A DNA stretch of 64,000 nt, taken from positions 98,271 through 162,270 of the forward strand of contig JBGFRO010000050.1 in assembly GCA_041695085.1 (NCBI GenBank), written 5' to 3'. The stretch comes from DYFT01 sp041695085 (GTDB taxonomy: Bacteria; Bacteroidota; Ignavibacteria; UBA10030). Below the pieces are notes generated by a model. It did not search any database, was not told the origin of the DNA, and was given only the letters and a program-made list of their open reading frames with translations. Both the position numbers and the translations under genes were made by a program. Below are positions 45,008-53,688 of the stretch, in pieces. Each line of letters opens with the position of its first letter. Position 1 is the stretch's first letter.

Positions 45008-45952
45008 TTACAACCAGGAACGCAGGACGGAGAAATCTTTATTGGTCTCCAGTGCGCCGACAATCTCTTCGAAGTCGGTGATCCCTTGGTGCTCGGCAAA
45101 CTGTCGCATCCCCTCCGCGATTTTCGTTCCTGCGGCCGGATCGATAAAGTTGGCTGTTCCAACCTGTACCGCCGTCGCCCCCACCAACAAGAACTCGATC
45201 GCATCTTCTGCCGTCATAATTCCCCCGACACCAATGATGGGAATGTTCACCACCTGGGCGACTTCGTACACTTTCGCGAGCGCAATCGGTTTGATGGCGG
45301 GACCTGAGAGTCCTCCCGTCACGGTGGATAGCTTGGGTTTCCGTTTGTAGACATCGACCGCCATGCCGACCACCGTGTTGATGACGGAAACTGCATCGGC
45401 TCCTGCCTCCTCCACAGCCCGGCCGAATTCCGAGATGTGCGTAACATTCGGAGTCAGTTTGATAAGAAGCGGCTTCTCCGTGAGCGGTCTCAGTCGCGAG
45501 GTGATCTGTTTCGTCATCGCACAGTCGGTCCCGAAACTCAACCCTCCTTCCTTCACATTGGGGCAAGAGACGTTGATCTCGTATCCATCGATCCCTTCTT
45601 CTTGCTCGAGGAGCGTGAGCACATCACAGTACTCCTGCACAGAGCTTGCCGCGATGTTGGCGATGATGCGAGTGTCGAGGGTGCGAAGGTAGGGGAGCTT
45701 CTCCTTGATGAATGCGTGCACACCAACATTGGCAAGACCAATGGAATTGAGCATCCCACTCGGCGTTTCGACAATGCGGCGCGGGGGGTTGCCATCACGC
45801 GGCTTCCAAGAAAGCGACTTCGTGCAGATGCCTCCTAACCGGTTCACATCGACAACATCTTTCACTTCGTTGCCGTATCCGAACGTACCGGAGGCAACAA
45901 GGACGCGGTTCTTAAATTCTACACCACGAAGTATAAACGATTCCTTTACCAT
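45008..45952 (-). CDS. pyrD: dihydroorotate dehydrogenase class 1B, catalytic subunit
   Basis: PyrD oxidises dihydroorotate to orotate in pyrimidine synthesis. The 314-residue FMN barrel shows VLVASGTFGYG, NSIGLANVGV, INVSCPNVKEGG with the catalytic Cys of class 1, LIKLTPNVT, VINTVVGMAVD, GGLSGPAIKPIAL and VGGIMTAEDAIEFL. Class 1B enzymes use NAD through a PyrK partner, and pyrK is immediately upstream with its stop directly adjacent to this ATG. Length and motif order are normal. The downstream neighbour is folC, 15 bp away. Confidence 0.96.
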   Translation of the reverse strand: MVKESFILRGVEFKNRVLVASGTFGYGNEVKDVVDVNRLGGICTKSLSWKPRDGNPPRRIVETPSGMLNSIGLANVGVHAFIKEKLPYLRTLDTRIIANIAASSVQEYCDVLTLLEQEEGIDGYEINVSCPNVKEGGLSFGTDCAMTKQITSRLRPLTEKPLLIKLTPNVTHISEFGRAVEEAGADAVSVINTVVGMAVDVYKRKPKLSTVTGGLSGPAIKPIALAKVYEVAQVVNIPIIGVGGIMTAEDAIEFLLVGATAVQVGTANFIDPAAGTKIAEGMRQFAEHQGITDFEEIVGALETNKDFSVLRSWL

Positions 45953-46723
45953 TTATGCCAAACGGATTTGTGTGCAGTCGAAGGTCGGGCCTTCGACACA
46001 GACAAGCGCATATTTCCTCTCGCCATCGACCCGTTCTACAGGACATCCCTGGCAGATTCCTACACCGCAGGCCATATCCCCCTCAAGTGACAACTCACAC
46101 GGGATGCCAAGACGTACCGCAAGATCCGAGAGCACCTTGAGCATTGGAGTGGGTCCGCACCCGAAGATCTTCGGCCTGTCGACTGATGTTTTCTGCAGAT
46201 ATCTCTCGAGCAGCTGTACAACGGTCCCTTGAAACCCTCCTGATCCGTCGTCCGTTGCGATGTGAGGATTTTCCAGATGTTCGGTCGGGATTTGATCAGC
46301 CGAACGAGCGCCCAGAAACGTAACGAGCTTTTTTCGTCGTTGAATCAGCGCATCGGTAAGGAAAGGGAATGGAGCAACGCCCACCCCACCTGCGACGAGC
46401 AAAGCTGTCGCGAATCCTGCGTCGATTCCAAACGGCACACCGAGCGGGCCGAGCAGATCGAGTGTGTCTCCCACTCTCCGGGCGCTCATCATACGCGTTC
46501 CAAGACCGACGATGTTAAAGAGCACTTCGATGGATTCTCCCGTCACCCGCGCAATGCTGAACGGACGTCGAAGAAGGGGCAACGAACCGTCCGTTGTTCG
46601 CACGTTGATGAACTGTCCTGGCTTTGCATCTGCAGCAAGGGAGGGGGCGTGAAGGGAGAGAACATGAATGCCGTTTGCAGCAAGGCGATGTCCTATCACA
46701 GGCGCAACAAGTTGATGAATCAT
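45953..46723 (-). CDS. pyrK: dihydroorotate dehydrogenase electron transfer subunit
   Basis: PyrK carries electrons from the PyrD FMN to NAD. The 256-residue protein has a ferredoxin-reductase-type FAD domain (PGQFINVR, LLRRPFSIARV, IVGLGTRMMSAR) and an NAD domain (VAGGVGVAPFPFLTDAL, GCGPTPMLKVL). A C-terminal [2Fe-2S] site has four cysteines in SLEGDMACGVGICQGC and ALVCVEG. It directly precedes pyrD, its obligate partner, with no gap, and follows the SprE-like gene by 10 bp. Confidence 0.95.
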   Translation of the reverse strand: MIHQLVAPVIGHRLAANGIHVLSLHAPSLAADAKPGQFINVRTTDGSLPLLRRPFSIARVTGESIEVLFNIVGLGTRMMSARRVGDTLDLLGPLGVPFGIDAGFATALLVAGGVGVAPFPFLTDALIQRRKKLVTFLGARSADQIPTEHLENPHIATDDGSGGFQGTVVQLLERYLQKTSVDRPKIFGCGPTPMLKVLSDLAVRLGIPCELSLEGDMACGVGICQGCPVERVDGERKYALVCVEGPTFDCTQIRLA

Positions 46724-46733
46724 GCCGGGGAAC

Positions 46734-48848
46734 TCATTCCTTTATAACACCTCGCCGGGTTCGCGTTGTATCGCTCCGTGCCCGGAGAACTCGTTCCTCT
46801 TCCGGATCGATATCGATGCGCGGTTGTCGATCTTCCTGTTTCGGCTGAAGAGGCTGGACCTGAGAAGTCGTGTCCGGCGGGGAAACCAGCTGCTGAGCGG
46901 GAGTCTCCACCGAAGGCACGCGCCGCAGAGCAACCTTGCCGAATTCGCTCGTGGCGTGCTGTTCCGCTACCATGCGGTAATAGGCCGCAGCACTATCAGG
47001 TTGTCGAAGTTGATGCTCATATGTCCACGCAAGAGCAAGCTTGGCTCGTGGAGCAGTGGGACTTTGTGGGAATCGACGGAGGATCGACTTCCAGAGTTCG
47101 ACCGCGTCGTTCACGTCCCCGCGCACCGAAAGCGACTCTGCACGTTCATACAGCGGTTCCGCCTCGTCCCGTTGCTTGGGTGCTACCTTGATCCCAAGTC
47201 TCCTCGCAGCTTCCTCCGCATAGGGCGTATCGGGACATTCTCGAACAATCTGTCGGTAGAGATCATCTGCATCGCCAAAGCCGCGCTCAGGATTCGACCG
47301 AACTATCTCTGAGAGTATGAACAAAGTCCGGCCCACCCGAGTGCTGTCTCGGTGCAATCTTAAGGAGTGTCGATACCAAAAGAATGCGGAGTCGGGAACT
47401 TCAAGTTCGGAATAGAACAGTTCACCCAGCTCGTACGAAACTCCCGACAAGATTGCGCGGAGGGAATCCTGGTTAAGCCGTACAGGTAATTCGGGCCCGA
47501 GGCTCGACTGATTGACGGCGTCTTTCAGTTGGGAGACGGAAGTTGAATCTTCTACCTGAGAAGAATCGCGAGAATTCACCACAGCAACCCTCGCTGGTGC
47601 GTGGAGAATCGAATCCACCGCACGCCACAGACTGTCATTCTGTTGAGCGAAGAGAAGACTGTCGTGCAGGAAGTATTTTTTCTGCAATTCAAAATAACGT
47701 GTCAGAGCGGCACTTCGGCGCTGTGCTTCCTTCGATTCGGGAAGAGTCGGCAGAAACGAGGCGTGCTCGTAGGCCACCTTCGCTTGAGCGAAGTCGCCGA
47801 CCTCATACTGAAGCAACTTTCCCAACTCGAACGCAGCTTTGGTTCCGATTTCGGTCTTTGCATACGTCGTATCGAGATAGCGAAACTCGTCGATCGCTCT
47901 CGCCACATTCCCCTCCTTCGCATATGTGTTCCCCAGCTCAAAGCGGATCACGTTCTCGTATTGAGCGAATCGAAAGTCAGAGAGCAAGTCTTCCAGCAGC
48001 GTCAACGCGGCATCGTTCTGCTCTACTTCTCGTAGAGAACGAGCTGCCTGGAGTCCTCCATAGTACTGCAGATAGGCATCGTCAGTATACTCCCAGATCT
48101 TTCGATATGCTCGCGCCGCCTCGCCGTGGTCACCAAGCTGAACCAACAGATCGCCGATCTTGGCCTGCAGCGTCCCGCGCAGAAGATCGTCTGAAGACGC
48201 GTTGATGGCTTTCGCGTACAGTTCGATCGCAGGTCGGAGTTCGTTCCGTTCCACCGCCATCTCGCCCAGCGTCTGATACGCTTCGGCCACAATTTCCTCC
48301 TCTCCTACTTGTGCAGCGGCCTCGGTAAGCAACGCCCCTGCTTTGAGAGCGTCGTCAAATCTGTTGAGACGATGGAGCGTCTTCAAGAACCAGAGTTGTG
48401 CTTCAAGCGAGTGTTCACCATTCGGGTATTGGGCGAGGAGCTCGGAAAACTTCCGCTCCGCCTTCACAAACTCCGATTGATAAAAATACGATTTGCCGAT
48501 GAGGAGAAGAGCATCATCAACCAGAGCACTGCGTGGATAGAAGGAAAGAATGTTGGAGCATTTATCGATGACTTGGGTGAGCTTCTGGCGTGCCGTGTTG
48601 GGAATCCCCGAGGGGGCCGGGGTCACCGTGCTTCGACCTCGCGCGGAAAGCCGGGAGCCTTCAATCTCCTCCTCCGCCTCGTTGAACAATCGCTTTGCAT
48701 TGTAGTAGGCGTTGAAATACGAGACCGTGTTTTCGTAACCTTGAGAAAACCAGTCCCCAACAACTCCGAAGAGTGAACAGCCACTGAAGAGCAAAACGAA
48801 AAGAAGGAGAGAGAAAACCGGAGGATTTGAGTGTCGTTTGATGATCAT
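46734..48848 (-). CDS. TPR lipoprotein resembling SprE/PorW of type IX secretion
   Basis: The 704-residue protein has a lipoprotein signal with Cys24 (LLFSGC), followed by NTVSYFNAYYNAKRLFNEAE and repeated TPR segments: ARQKLTQVIDKCSNILSFYP, DALLLIGKSYFYQSEFVKAE, HSLEAQLWFLKTLHRLNRFD, AEAYQTLGEMAVERNELRPA and others to residue 660. A charged, Pro/Gln-rich tail closes it. The FNAYYNAK start and overall design recall SprE/PorW, a TPR lipoprotein needed for T9SS; that is an inference by eye. It precedes pyrK by 10 bp, with a strong promoter 9 bp before its ATG. Confidence 0.72.
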   Translation of the reverse strand: MIIKRHSNPPVFSLLLFVLLFSGCSLFGVVGDWFSQGYENTVSYFNAYYNAKRLFNEAEEEIEGSRLSARGRSTVTPAPSGIPNTARQKLTQVIDKCSNILSFYPRSALVDDALLLIGKSYFYQSEFVKAERKFSELLAQYPNGEHSLEAQLWFLKTLHRLNRFDDALKAGALLTEAAAQVGEEEIVAEAYQTLGEMAVERNELRPAIELYAKAINASSDDLLRGTLQAKIGDLLVQLGDHGEAARAYRKIWEYTDDAYLQYYGGLQAARSLREVEQNDAALTLLEDLLSDFRFAQYENVIRFELGNTYAKEGNVARAIDEFRYLDTTYAKTEIGTKAAFELGKLLQYEVGDFAQAKVAYEHASFLPTLPESKEAQRRSAALTRYFELQKKYFLHDSLLFAQQNDSLWRAVDSILHAPARVAVVNSRDSSQVEDSTSVSQLKDAVNQSSLGPELPVRLNQDSLRAILSGVSYELGELFYSELEVPDSAFFWYRHSLRLHRDSTRVGRTLFILSEIVRSNPERGFGDADDLYRQIVRECPDTPYAEEAARRLGIKVAPKQRDEAEPLYERAESLSVRGDVNDAVELWKSILRRFPQSPTAPRAKLALAWTYEHQLRQPDSAAAYYRMVAEQHATSEFGKVALRRVPSVETPAQQLVSPPDTTSQVQPLQPKQEDRQPRIDIDPEEERVLRARSDTTRTRRGVIKE

Positions 48849-48857
48849 TGCAGCCCC

Positions 48858-48886
48858 AATATATCAATCGCTCACGAGGGATTCAA
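48858..48886 (-). promoter_or_regulatory. sigma70-type promoter of the TPR lipoprotein-pyrK-pyrD-folC run
   Basis: Minus strand: TTGAAT (48886-48881), 17 bp, TATATT (48863-48858). Only nine bases separate the -10 box from the ATG, so the transcript would be almost leaderless unless the true start codon is downstream. Confidence 0.7.
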
Positions 48887-49009
48887 GCATTCAGCGGATC
48901 GCTCTGTCTCCAGCCGACAGACTCGACCATCGTCTGTTTAAACCTTCTCTCTTGATTCAGGTCTAACCACTGAACTTCTGTAAACAATTTTTCATAGAGG
49001 AGAACAACC

Positions 49010-49543
49010 ATGAAATCACGAATCGTTCTTATTACAACGATCCTTCTCGCCGTCGGTCTTTCGAGCGCCTTCGCACAGCAAACCGGACGGATAGCTGGGC
49101 CGCGGTTCGCTGAGCAACGACAGAAATTTCTTGAACAGCTCAAATTGACCGACGCACAAAAGAAGGAACTCCAACAGATTCGGTTCAATGCGCAAAAACA
49201 AGCCATTGGCCAGCGAGCCAAGATCGCCACCACCGCCTTAGAACTCCGCCAGCTCCTGCGAGCGGAGTCTCCCGACAAGGCGGCGATCGAAAAGAAAGTC
49301 AAAGAATTGTCCGATCTCCGAGGACAAGCTCAGCTTGCACGCATCGATCATCTCTTCGCCGCTCGCAAGGTCCTGACCCCCGAGCAGCAGAAGCTGGTCC
49401 GCGAAAGAATCGGCCCATGGCTCGAACATCGCCGGATGGGACGAATGTATGGAATGCGGCATCCTATGACCGGACTCGGCTTACGGGAGCGGCTGCACCA
49501 ACGGCTCGAGCGGTTCCGCGATTTTGATCCGTTTGATGAATAA
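49010..49543 (+). CDS. Spy/CpxP family periplasmic protein
   Basis: The 177-residue protein has a signal peptide (MKSRIVLITTILLAVGLSSAFAQ) and two copies of the LTxxQ family motif: LTDAQKKELQQIR and LTPEQQKLVRERI. Between them is a long charged helix. Such proteins form cradle-shaped dimers that bind unfolded or metal-stressed periplasmic proteins. The tail is His/Met/Arg-rich (GRMYGMRHPMTGLG). A good AGAGGAG site stands before the ATG. It is divergent from the TPR lipoprotein and convergent with the SDR genes, so it is a single-gene unit. Metal or envelope stress control is possible but no box was identified. Confidence 0.9.
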   Translation: MKSRIVLITTILLAVGLSSAFAQQTGRIAGPRFAEQRQKFLEQLKLTDAQKKELQQIRFNAQKQAIGQRAKIATTALELRQLLRAESPDKAAIEKKVKELSDLRGQAQLARIDHLFAARKVLTPEQQKLVRERIGPWLEHRRMGRMYGMRHPMTGLGLRERLHQRLERFRDFDPFDE

Positions 49544-49623
49544 ACCTTTCACACACATTCTTAACTTCGACGACACCATCGCACACCAAGGGCGTCATCG
49601 TTTCCAACTTACGTGATAGCAAA

Positions 49624-50334
49624 TTACTTGGGATTGGTCGGTCGGATGTCGATTTCGCTCACCATCGTTCGGTCGGGCAACTTCAGCGCCACGATCATTG
49701 TTTGAGCGATATCGTTTGGATGGATGATTTTGGAGGATTTGACAGGATCGCGCTCGGACGAGAAGCTCGTATCGACCGAGCCGGGGCAGATCGTGATAAC
49801 GCGAATATTATATTCGCGGACCTCAAGCATCAGTGTGCGGGAGAAACCAAGGAGCGCCCATTTTGTCGCCGAGTAACCACCTCCGCCTACAAACGCGTTC
49901 TTGCCTGCGAGCGATGCGATGTTCACAATCGCCCCCTGCCGTTGCGCTTCCATCAGTGGGATCGCTTTTTGAGAACAAAGAAAGAGCGCACGCATATTTA
50001 AACGCCACATCGCGTCGAAATCCTCAACAGCTAACTCCTTGATCGGTGCGAACCTTCCTACGCCTGCATTGTTGACAAGAACGTCGAGTCTCCCGAAGGT
50101 GGAGTTGATCTTCTCAAACACTCGGCCAATCTCTTCATCCCTTGTGAGATCCGCCTGAACCACCTCCGCATGACCTCCCGACTTTTGAATCTCATCTCGT
50201 ACTGTTTCAAGGTCACGCAGCGTCCTCGCAGTGAGGAGAACGGTACTTTTCTCCGCGGCAAGTGCAAGCGCCAGTGCGCGACCAATGCCTCGCCCCGCAC
50301 CCGTTACCAATGATACGGCTCCTTCAAGCGTCAT
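49624..50334 (-). CDS. SDR-family oxidoreductase (candidate pterin reductase A)
   Basis: The 236-residue short-chain dehydrogenase has the cofactor motif VTGAGRGIGRALAL, DVLVNNAGVG, and a catalytic Ser-Tyr-Lys set in NIASLAGKNAFVGGGGYSATK. TARTLRD after the second beta strand carries an Arg suited to NADPH. It is the last of four genes (PTPS-like, folE, SDR, SDR), overlapping the previous SDR by ATGA. In BH4-making organisms the third enzyme is an SDR, sepiapterin reductase, so this is one of two candidates. Sequence alone does not prove it; another substrate is possible. Confidence 0.88.
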   Translation of the reverse strand: MTLEGAVSLVTGAGRGIGRALALALAAEKSTVLLTARTLRDLETVRDEIQKSGGHAEVVQADLTRDEEIGRVFEKINSTFGRLDVLVNNAGVGRFAPIKELAVEDFDAMWRLNMRALFLCSQKAIPLMEAQRQGAIVNIASLAGKNAFVGGGGYSATKWALLGFSRTLMLEVREYNIRVITICPGSVDTSFSSERDPVKSSKIIHPNDIAQTMIVALKLPDRTMVSEIDIRPTNPK

Positions 50335-51056
50335 ACGCGTATATCTCCAACTTCGGGTCGGACGACAAGTTCCTCTATGGTAAGCGGACGAGGTCTTCGC
50401 GTTGCCTCGTAGATCAATTCTGCGACGTCATCGGCAGGCATCATCACCCGTCCATAACGCCGCCGATGTGTCTGGTGCCACATCGGCGTTTCAATAGCTC
50501 CCGGATAGACGTTCATCACTTTGACACGATACGGCCTGAGCTCTTCACGCAGAACATTCATCAGTGCCTCGGTTCCGGACTTCGACGCGGAGTAAGCACC
50601 GGAGCCGGTATAGGTGGTTTTTGCAGCGTAGGAGATGATGTTGACGATGAGTCCCGATTTCCGCCGTATCATGCCTTCAAGGACCGCCTTCAGCGTCAAG
50701 AACGATCCGCGTAAATTCGTCCGGAGAATTTCATCGAATTCGCGGAGCGACGTCTCCCGAAGTGACTTGAAAACGGTTATCCCCGCATTGTTGATCAACA
50801 CGTCGATTCGACCGAACTCTTTTTCGATCCGAGCAGCGGTTCTGCGGACGGCGGCCGGCTTCGTTACATCGCAAGCATACAGCGGGAAAACCATCTCCTT
50901 TTCTAAAAACTCCTTCTTGAGTGCTTGGAGGGCTCCAAGTCTTCGTCCCGTCGCAACAACGATATCGCCTCTTTCTGCAAAGACTCGTGCGAGAGACCGA
51001 CCGAGACCAGAGGTGGCACCGGTGATCCAAACCACGCGTGACGTGTGGTCTTTCAT
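50331..51056 (-). CDS. SDR-family oxidoreductase (candidate pterin reductase B)
   Basis: The 241-residue SDR shows ITGATSGLGRSLARVF, ATGRRLGALQAL with the NADPH-favouring Arg, DVLINNAGIT, and the catalytic IISYAAKTTYTGSGAYSASK (Ser, Tyr, Lys). It overlaps folE by one base (TAATG) and the next SDR by four. The pair of SDRs after folE and the PTPS-like gene is the reason to suspect sepiapterin-reductase-type activity. Both also resemble general 3-oxoacyl-ACP reductase-like SDRs, so assignment remains tentative. Length and motif spacing are normal. Confidence 0.88.
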   Translation of the reverse strand: MKDHTSRVVWITGATSGLGRSLARVFAERGDIVVATGRRLGALQALKKEFLEKEMVFPLYACDVTKPAAVRRTAARIEKEFGRIDVLINNAGITVFKSLRETSLREFDEILRTNLRGSFLTLKAVLEGMIRRKSGLIVNIISYAAKTTYTGSGAYSASKSGTEALMNVLREELRPYRVKVMNVYPGAIETPMWHQTHRRRYGRVMMPADDVAELIYEATRRPRPLTIEELVVRPEVGDIRV

Positions 51057-51637
51057 TATACCTCAAGTCCACGCTTGATGAGCGTGAGAAATTCCATTCT
51101 CGTCTTCTGATCATTTCGGAACGTTCCGAACATGGCACTCGTGGTTGCAACCGAATTCTGCTTCTCAACGCCGCGCATCATCATGCACAAATGGCGCGCT
51201 TCCATCACCACCCCCACACCTTGCGGTTCGAGCGTCCGAAAGATCGTCTCGGCAATTTCCTGCGTCAGCCTCTCCTGTACCTGCAAACGGCGCGCAAAAA
51301 CCTCCACGAGCCGGGGCAACTTACTCAGTCCGATGATTTTACCGTTCGGGATGTAAGCGATGTGACACTTGCCGAAAAAAGGAACGAGGTGATGTTCACA
51401 CAGACTATAGAAGTCGATGTCCTTCACAATCACCATCTCATTGTACTTCTCCTCAAAGATGGCACCATTGACAACAGCTGAAGGATCCTCTCGGTATCCC
51501 TTGGTCAAAAACGAATACATCTTTGCAACTCTTGCGGGAGTACGCTGGAGACCCTCTCGATTGGGATCTTCTCCCAATTCCTGCAGGAGCTCGTAGACAA
51601 GCTGCTCGAGATGTGCCACAGTTGATGTGTTGTTCAT
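51056..51637 (-). CDS. folE: GTP cyclohydrolase I
   Basis: FolE converts GTP to 7,8-dihydroneopterin triphosphate. The 193-residue protein shows GEDPNREGLQRTPARVAKMY, DFYSLCEHHLVPFFGKCHIAY with zinc-binding Cys and the catalytic His, GLSKLPRLVEVFARRLQVQERL (edges), and ARHLCMMMRGVEK with the second zinc Cys. It is the standard Zn-dependent type IA enzyme. It is sandwiched between the PTPS-like gene (ATGA overlap) and the SDRs, so its product is probably routed to a tetrahydropterin; folate and queuosine routes would also use it. Confidence 0.97.
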   Translation of the reverse strand: MNNTSTVAHLEQLVYELLQELGEDPNREGLQRTPARVAKMYSFLTKGYREDPSAVVNGAIFEEKYNEMVIVKDIDFYSLCEHHLVPFFGKCHIAYIPNGKIIGLSKLPRLVEVFARRLQVQERLTQEIAETIFRTLEPQGVGVVMEARHLCMMMRGVEKQNSVATTSAMFGTFRNDQKTRMEFLTLIKRGLEV

Positions 51638-52044
51638 TCTTCACCCCGATACTCGACGACGTTGTTTTCCGTTTCGTGCAGCCTGATGGCGTGGAGCGTC
51701 CCTTCGGTGATTTTGGGGGCAAGGATCTTCCAGAATGCGCGCACCATGTTTTCCGCGGTCGGGATCACTCCGTGAAGAAAGTCGACATCATGATTCAGAT
51801 GTTTGTGGTCGACCCGATCGAGGATTTCCTTTTTAATTAGTTCCTTCAATCGTTTGAGATCAATTACGTAGCCGGTCTCCGTGCGCGGGATACCTCTCAC
51901 CGTCACCTCCAGGATGTAATTATGTCCGTGACCGTGTTCGTTGGCGCATTTGTCGAAGAACCGGAAGTTCTCTTCCTCAGTCAAATCCGGATTATAGAGC
52001 CGATGCGATGCGCTAAATGTCGCACGGCGGGTTACGTACACCAT
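51634..52044 (-). CDS. ptpS: 6-pyruvoyltetrahydropterin synthase (PTPS-II-like)
   Basis: The 136-residue enzyme has zinc ligands His14 (SASHRL), His39 and His41 in HGHGHNY and a catalytic Cys33 six residues before His39. That CX5HGHNY spacing is the one of animal PTPS (CNNPNGHGHNY), not the CX3HGH of E. coli QueD. HDVDFLHGVIPTAENM and the C-terminal RLHETENNVVEYRGEE complete the family pattern. ATG at 52044 with GAGG upstream is preferred to a TTG at 52056. It overlaps folE (ATGA). Reading: it makes 6-pyruvoyltetrahydropterin rather than a queuosine precursor. Confidence 0.9.
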   Translation of the reverse strand: MVYVTRRATFSASHRLYNPDLTEEENFRFFDKCANEHGHGHNYILEVTVRGIPRTETGYVIDLKRLKELIKKEILDRVDHKHLNHDVDFLHGVIPTAENMVRAFWKILAPKITEGTLHAIRLHETENNVVEYRGEE

Positions 52045-52143
52045 GTCGCCTCGCAATTGGTCAAGTAAGACTACAGCGCGAAGATGCTGTTCTTTTCGCG
52101 TCGATCCAAAAACAACACGCCTTTACTTCTTGTTCGCTCTCTG

Positions 52144-52596
52144 TCACAATTTCTCCAGAACTTCTTGCGTGTGGCCATCCACGCGCACCTGAGAGAAGAT
52201 GTGAGCGATCTTGCCTTCTTCATCAATGAGAAATGTCGTTCTCTCAACACCCATGTACTTCAGACCAAACATTTGCTTTTTCTTCCACACCCCGTATGCT
52301 TGAAGAACTTTCTTTGATGAATCGCTCAAAAGTGGAAAGGAAAGATTGTATTTTCTTGCAAATTTTGCGTGGGATTGGACCGAGTCTGGACTGACCCCCA
52401 AAACGACAGTTCCTTTTCGCTTCAGGAGAGCGAGGTTGTCACGAAATGAGCAGGCTTCCTTTGTGCAACCGGGGGTATCGTCTTTCGGATAAAAGTACAG
52501 CACGACTTTCTTTCCTCGAAAGTCACTCAAGCGTATCTTCTTCCCATCTGCTGCGGGAAGTTCAAAGTCTGGTGCCGTGTCTCCTACTTTCAACAT
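52144..52596 (-). CDS. bcp: thioredoxin-dependent thiol peroxidase (Bcp/PrxQ)
   Basis: The 150-residue peroxiredoxin reduces hydroperoxides with thioredoxin. It has FELPAADGKKIRLSDFRGKK, the peroxidatic Cys in DDTPGCTKEACSFRD with the resolving Cys five residues later (PrxQ type), and GVSPDSVQSHAKFARKYNL. It lies 60 bp after a second peroxiredoxin gene, the pair being preceded by a PerR/Fur-type regulator. Length is standard. Confidence 0.94.
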   Translation of the reverse strand: MLKVGDTAPDFELPAADGKKIRLSDFRGKKVVLYFYPKDDTPGCTKEACSFRDNLALLKRKGTVVLGVSPDSVQSHAKFARKYNLSFPLLSDSSKKVLQAYGVWKKKQMFGLKYMGVERTTFLIDEEGKIAHIFSQVRVDGHTQEVLEKL

Positions 52597-52656
52597 CTGT
52601 TCACAATAAGTCTTGAAGATCTGGTAAGAATAGCTCCTTCTATCGGTTGTGGAGCT

Positions 52657-53127
52657 TCACAACGAACGGAGAAATTGCTCGATCTCCGCGTACGGCGGTT
52701 CAACTCCGGGATGCTCCGCAATCCAGATATACCGTATGATCCCGTTTGGATCAAGAATGAATACTGACCGTTTTGCTGATACGTATCCTTCGATGCCCCC
52801 GAGTCCGACATGCACAACATCATATTGACGGATGATCTCGCGTTGAAAATCGCTCAGTAAGGGAAAAGGAAGATTATTCTTTACAGCAAAGGCCTCGTTC
52901 GAAAAAGGGGCATCGACGCTGATGGCAACAACGTTGGTCTTCAGGTTCTGGAACCGGCCTATCGAATCACGAAAGGTGCAAAGTTCCTTCTCGCACACGC
53001 TCGTAAAAGCGCCCGGGATAAATGCGAGCAGAGTTGTGCGGTCGAGAAACTCCGAAAGCGAACGGAGGTTTCTTTCGGTGTCATACAACGCGAAGGACGG
53101 AGCCGGGTCGCCTACCTTAAGCGGCAT
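52657..53127 (-). CDS. peroxiredoxin, AhpE-like
   Basis: The 156-residue peroxiredoxin has FALYDTERNLRSLSEFLDR, the peroxidatic site PGAFTSVCEKELCTFRD, and SVDAPFSNEAFAVKNNLPF. The second Cys six residues after the first may be a resolving Cys, although AhpE-type enzymes can work as one-Cys peroxidases. The C-terminal region (YIWIAEHPGVEPPYAEIEQFL, edges) is typical. It is preceded by perR after 100 bp and followed by bcp, forming a peroxide-defence unit. Confidence 0.92.
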   Translation of the reverse strand: MPLKVGDPAPSFALYDTERNLRSLSEFLDRTTLLAFIPGAFTSVCEKELCTFRDSIGRFQNLKTNVVAISVDAPFSNEAFAVKNNLPFPLLSDFQREIIRQYDVVHVGLGGIEGYVSAKRSVFILDPNGIIRYIWIAEHPGVEPPYAEIEQFLRSL

Positions 53128-53227
53128 GACTGGTCTATAAAAGTTCGATGGAGGAATCGTCCGTCTCGCTGTCTCTCGAAGTTGAGGCGCGAGAGGAGGT
53201 GAAGTGGTATCGAAAGGATCGTGGGGA

Positions 53228-53623
53228 CTACTCTTTGTTCAGGCACTCCCTGCAGATGCCGTAGAAATCGAGCCGGTGGGTACGGATGTGACCGGTTACG
53301 GCTCCCTGGACGCGAGCATTCAGATCTTCCTGTGGCGGAACATCGAGATCGTAGACCGCTCCACATTCCTCACAAACGAAATGGTAGTGCGGTTCCACCA
53401 TCGCGTCATATCGTCGTAGACCTTCCCCGAAATCGAGTTCCCGAATTTTTCCCTGCTCCTTCAGAATATGGAGATTACGGTAAACCGTTCCGAGAGATAT
53501 ACGCGGAATCTGCTCTCTCACACGTTCGTAGACCCACTCGGCAGTAGGATGAGACGTTGTTCGCTTCAGGACCTGAAAGATCTTCTCCCGCTGCCTGCTT
53601 CGCTTCGTACCTAATGCTTCCAT
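53228..53623 (-). CDS. perR: Fur-family regulator, PerR-like
   Basis: The 131-residue metalloregulator has the winged-helix DNA-binding half (REKIFQVLKRTTSHPTAEWVY, SLGTVYRNLHILKEQG) and a metal-binding half with EPHYHFVCEECGAVYDLD, HIRTHRLDFYGICRECL. The two CXXC pairs fit the structural zinc. His residues plus the Asp in RLDFYG match the PerR regulatory site better than Fur (Glu). It is followed by two peroxiredoxin genes, the classic PerR regulon. A clear promoter lies 36 bp upstream. The PerR assignment is inference; Fur or Zur remains possible. Confidence 0.88.
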   Translation of the reverse strand: MEALGTKRSRQREKIFQVLKRTTSHPTAEWVYERVREQIPRISLGTVYRNLHILKEQGKIRELDFGEGLRRYDAMVEPHYHFVCEECGAVYDLDVPPQEDLNARVQGAVTGHIRTHRLDFYGICRECLNKE

Positions 53624-53659
53624 GGTTAGGTCTCTTTCTTCATCAACAGATGCGGACTC

Positions 53660-53688
53660 AATATATCAAATGCCTCAGGGAATGTCAA
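53660..53688 (-). promoter_or_regulatory. sigma70-type promoter of perR
   Basis: Minus strand: TTGACA (53688-53683), 17 bp, TATATT (53665-53660), ending 36 bp before the perR ATG. No canonical PerR box was seen, although A/T-rich half-sites overlap the -10 region. Confidence 0.75.
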
